A stretch of 12,860 bases of DNA from Candidatus Paceibacter sp. GTDB lineage: Bacteria > Patescibacteriota > Patescibacteriia > SG8-24 > DYFX01. The first letter of the stretch is position 1, and the number at the start of each line of letters is the position of its first letter. Positions 6,823 through 11,261 of the stretch are shown here, in pieces. The translations under genes were made by a program, and so were the position numbers. Where the stretch lies: positions 1-12,860 of the forward strand of contig DYFX01000031.1 in NCBI GenBank assembly GCA_020724945.1. Direction: 5' to 3'. The notes beneath the pieces were generated by a model. That model was not told where the DNA came from. It worked only from the letters and a program-made list of their open reading frames with translations, and did not search any database.

Positions 6823-7338
6823 GTGAGAAGGAAGCTGACTGTTCTCGCCTGCACGACGTGCGGCCAGGGTCTCGAGTTCGAGGTGAAGGACCGGAGGCGG
6901 TCCGTTCTCGCCGGGTGCCGCGGGTGCGGCGCGTCGGTCAAGATCGCGGACGGAGCGGTCGCCACGGTGGAGGTGGACCTGACAGACGCGGAGGTCTCGG
7001 CGGCCGTCTCCAAGGCGGTGGAGCCGTCGCAGGGGACGCCGTCTCCGGCGATGGCGAAGCGCGGGGCGACTCGGTGGAGGTTCCTGCGGTTCCGGGTCAC
7101 CGACCAGCAGCGCGTGGTGGTGCACAAGGCGATGCGCGCGATCAAGGAGCTGCGCGGTCTCGACGGGCGGAGCTACCACGGGACGGCGCTCGAGCTCATC
7201 GCGGCGGACCTGCTCTCGGGCATCCCGCAGGAGGTCCTCGACAAGCTCGACGCCGAGGACGCGGCCGCCAAGGCGGCGGCCGCAGCGCTCCAGACGACCG
7301 CCCCGTCCGGCGCGGTGCAGACGGGGCCGCTCCCGTGA
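6823..7338 (+). CDS. Zinc-ribbon protein of unknown function
   Basis: The protein has 171 residues and starts at GTG 6823; its SD, AGGAGGACG (6812-6820), overlaps the primase-helicase stop codon. I do not recognise the family. The N-terminus has a clear zinc-ribbon pattern, C10-x2-C13 and C32-x2-C35, each pair followed by Gly. A middle region at about 85-140 (RFLRFRVTDQQRVVVHKAMRAIKEL, then TALELIAADLLSG) looks helical and conserved in style; similar segments occur in phage proteins beside replication genes. The tail is Ala-rich. A DNA- or RNA-binding role is plausible from the ribbon, but nothing shows what it binds. It overlaps the next gene by four bases, so the two are probably translated together. 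Confidence 0.6.
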   Translation: MRRKLTVLACTTCGQGLEFEVKDRRRSVLAGCRGCGASVKIADGAVATVEVDLTDAEVSAAVSKAVEPSQGTPSPAMAKRGATRWRFLRFRVTDQQRVVVHKAMRAIKELRGLDGRSYHGTALELIAADLLSGIPQEVLDKLDAEDAAAKAAAAALQTTAPSGAVQTGPLP

Positions 7339-7694
7339 ACGAGGCCCCCGAGAGGAGCCAGGCCTACCTGCGGTGGGTGGCGTCAACGCGGTACTGCGCC
7401 GTGTGCGGACCGAAGGCGGACCGGGTCGACCCGCACCACTGGAGCGTACCAGGCTTGTCGCCTCGCGGGGTGGGCACGAAGGCGAGCGACTACTCGGTGG
7501 TGCCGCTGTGCTCCACCCACCACAGGGAGTTTCACCAGCGCGGCGCGGCCGCGTTCGCCTCCGCGCACAACCTCGACCCGACCGTGGTGATCGAGGCCCT
7601 CCTCCGGATCTGGCTCCGCGACCGCGCGGACCAACCGGCGGAGTCGTTCCTCGAGCGCGTCAGGGCGTACGCGGCCGCGCGCCGTCTCGCGTAA
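7335..7694 (+). CDS. HNH-type nuclease (DUF968 / Ref-like)
   Basis: The protein has 119 residues. The start is GTG 7335, overlapping the previous stop as GTGA; no good SD precedes it, so translational coupling is likely. The core reads C21-x2-C24, then DPHHWSVPG (H34, H35), then K49-x2-D52, then VPLCSTHHREFH with C59, H62, H63 and H67. This is the beta-beta-alpha metal finger of the DUF968 and phage P1 Ref/RecA-dependent nuclease group. Such nucleases sit in replication-recombination regions of many phages and may process branched DNA or act with RecA. All metal and catalytic His/Cys positions I would expect are present. Which substrate it cuts cannot be told. Confidence 0.82.
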   Translation: MNEAPERSQAYLRWVASTRYCAVCGPKADRVDPHHWSVPGLSPRGVGTKASDYSVVPLCSTHHREFHQRGAAAFASAHNLDPTVVIEALLRIWLRDRADQPAESFLERVRAYAAARRLA

Positions 7695-7703
7695 ACGGAG
7701 CAA

Positions 7704-7732
7704 TTGACACGGACCGCGATCCTGCTTACCCT
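7704..7732 (+). promoter_or_regulatory. Sigma70-like promoter
   Basis: A perfect -35 TTGACA (7704-7709) is followed by a 17-base spacer and TACCCT (7727-7732), which keeps the key first T, second A and last T of the -10 box. It lies just after the HNH stop in a locally AT-richer spot. Transcription would begin near 7739, about 36 bases before GTG 7775. Confidence 0.6.
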
Positions 7733-7763
7733 CTCCAGAGGGAGATGCGGAGCGCGCGGTCCA

Positions 7764-7772
7764 AGGAGGACG
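7764..7772 (+). promoter_or_regulatory. Shine-Dalgarno site that fixes the start of the 61-residue gene
   Basis: AGGAGGACG stands two bases before GTG 7775. The alternative in-frame ATG 7745 has no properly spaced SD and would lie only a few bases after the predicted transcription start. Confidence 0.7.
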
Positions 7773-7774
7773 TT

Positions 7775-7960
7775 GTGGCGCTCAGGTTCAATCCCGAGGA
7801 CGCCGTCGTCGAGGAGGCGGTCGGACGCGAGGAGGCCCTGCAGGACCTCCGCGCGCTCGTCGGTCTCGAGCGGCGGATGACCGCATCTGAGAGTAGATTC
7901 GTGACGATCCGGCAGGCCAGGTGGCTCAAGGACCTCCGGAGAACGTACGCGCCACCGTGA
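7775..7960 (+). CDS. Small hypothetical protein (61 residues)
   Basis: It starts at GTG 7775 and stops at TGA 7958-7960. The first half is acidic (Asp/Glu, with two EEA-type repeats) and probably helical. The second half is basic (RQARWLKDLRRTY), so the protein has a clear charge split. There is no membrane segment and no cysteine. I do not recognise it. It is the first gene behind the promoter at 7704-7732 and lies seven bases before the next gene, with a terminator after both. That is the usual build of a small accessory cassette. A longer version from ATG 7745 would add ten residues. Confidence 0.65.
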   Translation: MALRFNPEDAVVEEAVGREEALQDLRALVGLERRMTASESRFVTIRQARWLKDLRRTYAPP

Positions 7961-7967
7961 GGGCGAG

Positions 7968-8204
7968 ATGAGAAAGGTCACGAACGCGCAAAAGGCGCTC
8001 CGAGCGGAGCTGCTGCGGCACCATGGCGGGGAGTGGGTCGACGTCGACAACAGCGTCAGCATCACCACCATCCGCATACTCGCGGCGGCCGGCGAGCTCG
8101 AGTTCCGCCGGGGCCCGAACGGGTGGCAGGCGCGCCTGACCGCGACCGGGAGGAGCGTCGCCGCGGCGGCCGAGCCGGACCCCGAAGACGTCGCCGCAGC
8201 CTGA
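7968..8204 (+). CDS. Small protein with winged-helix-like pattern (78 residues)
   Basis: It starts at ATG 7968, with GAGGG at 7959-7963. Residues 6-60 run helix (QKALRAELLRHHG), a short WVDVDNS turn, a helix (ITTIRILAAAGELEFRR), then a GPNGWQARLT hairpin. This order fits a minimal winged helix in which the GxW hairpin is the wing. It is followed by TATGRSV and an Ala/Asp/Glu tail. It may bind DNA, perhaps to control its own promoter at 7704-7732, but this is inference from pattern only. No catalytic motif is seen. It is the last gene before a strong terminator. Confidence 0.65.
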   Translation: MRKVTNAQKALRAELLRHHGGEWVDVDNSVSITTIRILAAAGELEFRRGPNGWQARLTATGRSVAAAAEPDPEDVAAA

Positions 8205-8235
8205 CCCCTCCCTCCCGCCCCCCCGTCCCCCCATC
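8205..8235 (+). other. C-rich, G-poor run after the stop codon
   Basis: Directly after the TGA, the + strand is almost only C with a few T and G for about 30 bases. As RNA it resembles a Rho-loading (rut) site. As DNA the opposite strand has five G-runs and could form a G-quadruplex. It precedes the intrinsic terminator. Either role is a guess. Confidence 0.35.
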
Positions 8236-8247
8236 CGGTTACGTCAT

Positions 8248-8294
8248 GCGCCTCGGTCCCGAGGCGCTTCTCGCTTTTCGTTATCGTTTTTATT
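8248..8294 (+). terminator. Intrinsic transcription terminator
   Basis: GCGCCTCG (8248-8255) pairs perfectly with CGAGGCGC (8260-8267) around a four-base GTCC loop. The T-rich stretch after it contains TTTT and TTTTT runs to 8294, the most T-rich spot in the window. It would end transcripts of the two small genes upstream. Confidence 0.85.
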
Positions 8295-8321
8295 GACGCC
8301 GCTCCGGCCGTGTCGTACTGT
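8293..8321 (+). promoter_or_regulatory. Sigma70-like promoter directly after the terminator
   Basis: TTGACG (8293-8298), a 17-base spacer, and TACTGT (8316-8321) form a promoter whose -35 starts inside the terminator tail. It has the same spacing and TAC start of the -10 as the promoter at 7704. The 5' leader to GTG 8414 would be about 85 bases. Confidence 0.6.
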
Positions 8322-8352
8322 TCCGTTCGTCGCCAAGGCAGGAGCGTAGGAG

Positions 8353-8374
8353 GCGGCGGCCGGGTGGTCGCCGC
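8353..8374 (+). promoter_or_regulatory. Leader hairpin upstream of the 61-residue gene at 8414
   Basis: GCGGCGGCC (8353-8361) and GGTCGCCGC (8366-8374) form a 9-bp stem with one G-U pair and a GGGT tetraloop in the transcript leader. It ends 27 bases before the SD, so it need not block ribosomes; it may stabilise the 5' end. Confidence 0.4.
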
Positions 8375-8413
8375 TCCGCCGCTTCGCCTCGGGCTGACGG
8401 CAGGAGGACGACG

Positions 8414-8599
8414 GTGGACCGGACAAAGGACGATCGGGAGCGGCTCGAGGCGCTCCCCGAGGAGCTGAGGAACGCGGCGGAGGAGGGTGACATGGTCGAG
8501 CTCCACCGCCTGTGGTCTGGGCTCTCCGATGAGCAGAGGGTCTCGCTCTCGGACGCTTACGACTCGGCGCTCAGCGTCTGCACGGAGAGGAGGCGGTGA
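8414..8599 (+). CDS. Small acidic hypothetical protein (61 residues)
   Basis: It starts at GTG 8414, with AGGAGGACG at 8402-8410. The protein is strongly helical in pattern: two amphipathic stretches (RERLEALPEELRNAAEEGDMVELHRL and LSDEQRVSLSDAYDSAL) joined by a short turn, ending in Arg. The arrangement recalls a small helical hairpin, such as TPR-like or antitoxin-sized proteins, but I do not recognise a family. It is the first gene after the promoter at 8293-8321 and shares its TGA with the next ATG (TGATG), so the two are coupled. Confidence 0.65.
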   Translation: MDRTKDDRERLEALPEELRNAAEEGDMVELHRLWSGLSDEQRVSLSDAYDSALSVCTERRR

Positions 8600-8982
8600 T
8601 GGTGGTTTCGTACGTGTACAGAGGCGTGAGCCTGACCGACGTCGAGGACGTCGTGTTCGCGATCGTGAGGGACGGAGGCGGTCTCCCCGTGGTTCAGGCT
8701 CCGGTGGTCGAGCTGCCGTCGGTCCCCGTGTGGGACAGCGAGGAGGACGCGCGGCGGAGCTGGGTGGCGGAGCGCCTCCGCGGGTACACCGTCACGCGTT
8801 TTCCCGTCGGCCAACTGCTGGACCTGCTCGACGGTGCGGAGGAGGTCGACGCCGTCGTCATTGGGTGGGTCAACCCGACCGTCGTGGAGCGCGTCCGGAG
8901 CATGGCGCTAACCGGGAGGGCGGCCGTGAAGCTGTCTGCCGTCTCGGGAGTCTCGCTGGAGGAGAGGGCTCAAGCCCACTGA
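8599..8982 (+). CDS. Hypothetical protein (127 residues)
   Basis: I chose ATG 8599 because AGGAGG at 8588-8593 is five bases before it; a GTG one codon earlier is the alternative. The protein alternates beta-like strands (MVVSYVYRG, DVVFAIVRD, VVQAPVVELPSVPVWD) with a helix rich in Arg (RSWVAERLRG), then LLDLLDG, VDAVVIGWVNPTVVERVRSM and a final VKLSAVSGVSLEERAQAH. It looks like a small alpha/beta fold with no cysteine, membrane segment or known catalytic motif. I do not recognise the family. It is co-transcribed with the small helical protein before it and followed by a long inverted repeat. Confidence 0.65.
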   Translation: MVVSYVYRGVSLTDVEDVVFAIVRDGGGLPVVQAPVVELPSVPVWDSEEDARRSWVAERLRGYTVTRFPVGQLLDLLDGAEEVDAVVIGWVNPTVVERVRSMALTGRAAVKLSAVSGVSLEERAQAH

Positions 8983-8989
8983 GGAAGGC

Positions 8990-9032
8990 GGTCGGCCGGC
9001 CCCGGAAGGACGAGGTACGGGGCCGGCCGACC
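8990..9032. repeat. 14-bp perfect inverted repeat after the 127-residue gene
   Basis: GGTCGGCCGGCCCC (8990-9003) and GGGGCCGGCCGACC (9019-9032) are perfect complements around a 15-base loop. It starts eight bases after a stop codon but has no T-run. Each arm also contains the palindrome GGCCGGCC. A terminator-like or RNA-stability hairpin is most likely; a protein-binding or recombination site is possible. Confidence 0.75.
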
Positions 9033-9090
9033 TAGGTCGTCGACAAAGGCCGCCGGGGACGAGACCGGCGACCTCGAGGAGGACGATCGG

Positions 9091-9135
9091 ATGGTACTCA
9101 CTGACGGTGGTATGAGTCAACAGGAGGGTTCGTGA
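9091..9135 (+). CDS. Possible 14-residue leader ORF
   Basis: ATG 9091 has one of the best SD sites in the window (AGGAGGACG at 9077-9085, five bases before it). The frame gives MVLTDGGMSQQEGS and stops at TGA 9133-9135, which overlaps the GTG start of the transglycosylase gene at 9132 as GTGA. A second SD for the downstream gene lies inside it (AGGAGG, 9122-9127). It could couple or tune translation of the next gene. Too short to judge by composition. Confidence 0.4.
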   Translation: MVLTDGGMSQQEGS

Positions 9136-9704
9136 ACACATCGGCGGCAGACAGGTGGTGGATGGCGGCGGTGCTGACCGTGTGCGCGGCCGGCGCTGCG
9201 CTCGCGGCCGCGAAAGCGGACAGGGCAACGCGGTGTGGGACGGAGACGCCGGTCTGCGCTCCCGAGTACTACGCGGCCACCGCGGCGACGCGGCTCGGGG
9301 TCGCGGTGCAGGACGAGGCGCGGATGGCGGGCGTATCCCCGGCCCTCGCGCTCGCCGTCTGTCAGGCGGAGTCGAGGTGCGAGGAGTCTACCGGCTGCAA
9401 CAGCAAGGGCGCGTGCGGACCGATGCAGGTCGTCTACGGGGTGTGGGGAGACTGGCTCGGCCTCCAGTCGGAGAGGGGTCTCCTTGGCATCGCCGGCGCG
9501 CGGCGCGGCGTCCGCGTTCTGGCGCGCGTCGCCGCGCGGTACAGACCGGGCGACGGAGGACAGAGGCGGTGCGCGGAGCACGGGTCTGACCACCCGTGGG
9601 TGGCGCACTACAACGACGGAACGAGCGTGTCGCCAGACGGAGTGGCGTACGCGGAGCGAGTGATCACGCACATGGCCGGGTTCTCCCTGGCGACGAGGAG
9701 GTGA
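9132..9704 (+). CDS. Exported lytic transglycosylase (SLT-like)
   Basis: The protein has 190 residues and starts at GTG 9132 behind AGGAGG at 9122-9127. Residues about 9-29 are a hydrophobic export signal or membrane anchor (WWMAAVLTVCAAGAALAAA). The core is a goose-lysozyme/SLT-like fold: VSPALALAVCQAESRC, with E80 as likely catalytic acid, then GACGPMQV (family: G-x-M-Q), and later HPWVAHYNDG, the usual AYNxG strand. At least seven Cys (including C35, C42, C77, C83, C89 and C95) suggest disulphides outside the cytoplasm. It would cut peptidoglycan, acting as a lysis or cell-wall remodelling enzyme. It lies among DNA-metabolism genes, with no holin seen nearby. The Cys at residue 18 is a poor lipobox, so a lipoprotein is unlikely. 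Confidence 0.85.
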   Translation: MNTSAADRWWMAAVLTVCAAGAALAAAKADRATRCGTETPVCAPEYYAATAATRLGVAVQDEARMAGVSPALALAVCQAESRCEESTGCNSKGACGPMQVVYGVWGDWLGLQSERGLLGIAGARRGVRVLARVAARYRPGDGGQRRCAEHGSDHPWVAHYNDGTSVSPDGVAYAERVITHMAGFSLATRR

Positions 9705-9707
9705 GCG

Positions 9708-9815
9708 GTGGTAGAGCGGAAGGGACGGGGGAAGGCGAAGGCGAAGGCGAAGGCGGTCAGCGCGCCGTCGGGCGGTGGCGTGGTGGTCAAGGTGCGCGGC
9801 GCGTGTTCAGGCTGA
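9708..9815 (+). CDS. Possible small basic protein (35 residues)
   Basis: GTG 9708 has GAGGAGG (9695-9701) six bases before it, a better-placed SD than either candidate start of the methyltransferase. The product is MVERKGRGKAKAKAKA followed by a Ser/Gly/Val stretch. Its Lys-Ala repeat comes from a GAAGGC hexamer repeated at 9731-9754. It ends 12 bases inside the methyltransferase gene when GTG 9803 is used. It may be a real nucleic-acid-binding peptide, a coupling ORF, or chance. Confidence 0.35.
   Translation: MVERKGRGKAKAKAKAVSAPSGGGVVVKVRGACSG
9731..9754 (+). repeat. GAAGGC hexamer repeat, four units
   Basis: Four perfect tandem copies of GAAGGC at the junction between the transglycosylase and methyltransferase genes. 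In one frame it codes Lys-Ala, in the methyltransferase frame Glu-Gly. The repeat length is a multiple of three, so copy-number change would not shift frames. Confidence 0.9.
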
Positions 9816-10405
9816 TCGACGCGCACTGGACGACGGTGGGTCACGACGTCCTCCGGCGCGCGCTCGACGTCCTGTGGGCGTACCTCGACCACCAGACCGA
9901 CGGAGGTGAGGAGCGGTACATGGAGGCCGTCCGCGGCCTCCCGTGCGCGTTCCTCGAGGACGTCAGCAGAGCCTTCGGCGAGCTGCTGATCCACTTCTGC
10001 CGCGCGGAGCGGTTCGAGGACGTCCTCGGCAGCGTCTACATGGAGATGAGGTCCGCGCGCTCGAAGGCCGGCCTCGGGCAGTACTTCACGCCGTGGAACG
10101 TCTGCCTCGCGATGGCGGAGATTCAGACCGCGGACCTCGACGCGGACAGGCTCCAGGTGGGACCGGCGGTGACCGTCTGCGACCCGTGCGTGGGAAGCGG
10201 GTCGATGCTGCTGGCCGTCCGCTCCTCGGTGGCGGCCCGGTACGGACGCAAGGCGCTCCAGCGTTTGAAGGTGTACGGTCAGGACATAGACCCGCTTTGT
10301 GTCACGATGGCGAAGATCCAACTGAGGATGACGGACGACCTGTTCATGACGGCGTTTCTGGCCGAGGAGGCCATGGAGTTGCGCCAGACCGCGAAGCAGG
10401 GGTAG
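9803..10405 (+). CDS. N6-adenine DNA methyltransferase-like protein lacking motif IV
   Basis: From GTG 9803 the protein has 200 residues. AAGGTG at 9789-9794 is a weak SD. An in-frame GTG at 9701, overlapping the transglycosylase stop, would add 34 Gly/Glu/Arg-rich residues and is the alternative. The chain carries the HsdM-type signs: DVLGSVYMEM, then GQYFTP (92-97), the SAM-binding loop DPCVGSG (127-133) and YGQDIDP (158-164). It stops 37 residues after the GQDID acidic residue. No NPPF/NPPY catalytic motif follows, in this frame or just after the stop. It therefore looks able to bind SAM but not to methylate adenine by the usual route. It may be a truncated enzyme, or a short phage variant with another role or partner. 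Confidence 0.78.
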   Translation: MFRLIDAHWTTVGHDVLRRALDVLWAYLDHQTDGGEERYMEAVRGLPCAFLEDVSRAFGELLIHFCRAERFEDVLGSVYMEMRSARSKAGLGQYFTPWNVCLAMAEIQTADLDADRLQVGPAVTVCDPCVGSGSMLLAVRSSVAARYGRKALQRLKVYGQDIDPLCVTMAKIQLRMTDDLFMTAFLAEEAMELRQTAKQG

Positions 10406-10489
10406 GATCGGCCGCAGCGGGAGAACCCCGAACCCACAGGACGAAGCGGCACCACGAGCCAACGCGGCCGCCGCAACCAGGAGACGTCG

Positions 10490-11251
10490 ATGACGAGGAA
10501 GAGGGATGCCAGGAAGTGGGCCGGCTCGAAGGACCTCGAGCCGCTGCTCGTCGAGGTGAGCGGCCTCACCCAGGACCCCGACAACGCGCGGCGCCACGGC
10601 GCGCGGAACCTCGACGCGATCAAGGCGTCGCTCGAGGAATTCGGGCAGCAGAAACCGATCGTGGTGGTAGCCGGGACCGGGGAGGTCCTCGCCGGGAACG
10701 GTACGCTGTCCGTCGCGGTGGAGCAGCTCGGGTGGACCCACATCGCTGTGGTCAAGTGGTACGGATCGGCTACCGACGGCCGGAAGTTCGCGGTGGCGGA
10801 CAACAGGGCCCCGGAGCACGCGTGGTGGGACCGCGACGGACTGACCAAGCTCCTGCGGGAGTTCTCCGCGGAGGAGGGCTTCGACCCCTCGACGATCGGG
10901 TTCAGCGCGGACGAGGTCAACGGCCTCATCCGGTCCGCGACCGAGACGGCCGAGAGGGCCACGGAGGCCGTCCTGCGGGCAGCGGAGACCCCAGCGGCTC
11001 CGTCCCCATCGGCACACGGCCCGGAGGGCGCGGGAGCGGCTCCGGCGCCGCTCGACACCGGGGCGCCGCTGCCGGGCGGAAGCTGGCCGGCCGGCGCGTC
11101 CGGCTCGCCGTCCTCCGGCGCTCCGGCGCCGCTGCCTGCTGAGCCGGCGCCGAGGGACCCTGGCGCGCCGGACGCGTTCCCCAGCGTCAGCGAGGAGTCG
11201 GTCCGGAGCAAGCTCGAGCACTCGTGCCCTCGCTGCGGCTACGAGTGGTGA
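10490..11251 (+). CDS. ParB/Srx-fold protein with C-terminal zinc-knuckle-like end
   Basis: The protein has 253 residues and starts at ATG 10490, with AGGAGACG (10479-10486) as SD. Residues about 16-135 are a ParB N-terminal-like domain: NARRHGARNLDAIKASLEEFGQQKPIVV, then GEVLAGNGT (65-72) and an LGW helix, then FAVADNRAPEHAWWD. This is the phage type of ParB-like domain, often found beside DNA methylases and terminases. The region about 165-230 is a long Pro/Ala/Gly-rich linker. The end, C246-x2-C249 in CPRCGYEW, resembles half of a zinc ribbon, a frequent ending in this group. Roles suggested for such proteins are nuclease, nucleotide-dependent DNA binding or modification. With the methylase-like gene just upstream, a DNA-modification setting is plausible but unproven. 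Confidence 0.8.
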   Translation: MTRKRDARKWAGSKDLEPLLVEVSGLTQDPDNARRHGARNLDAIKASLEEFGQQKPIVVVAGTGEVLAGNGTLSVAVEQLGWTHIAVVKWYGSATDGRKFAVADNRAPEHAWWDRDGLTKLLREFSAEEGFDPSTIGFSADEVNGLIRSATETAERATEAVLRAAETPAAPSPSAHGPEGAGAAPAPLDTGAPLPGGSWPAGASGSPSSGAPAPLPAEPAPRDPGAPDAFPSVSEESVRSKLEHSCPRCGYEW

Positions 11252-11261
11252 GGAGGACGCG

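Noticed and set aside
4941..7694. 917-codon open frame on the plus strand
   Set aside because: Only the last 119 codons (from 7335) are real, as the HNH gene. The rest is an Arg/Gly-rich shadow of the primase-helicase and zinc-ribbon genes.
7745..10062. The string EMRSARSK occurs both just before the 61-residue gene and inside the methylase-like protein
   Set aside because: Codons differ, the first copy probably lies before the true GTG start at 7775, and no further similarity surrounds it. It is best explained by chance.
10406..10489. 84-bp gap before the ParB-like gene checked for promoter or terminator
   Set aside because: Only an SD-like AGGAGACG was found. Short CGGCCG palindromes there are expected by chance at this GC content.
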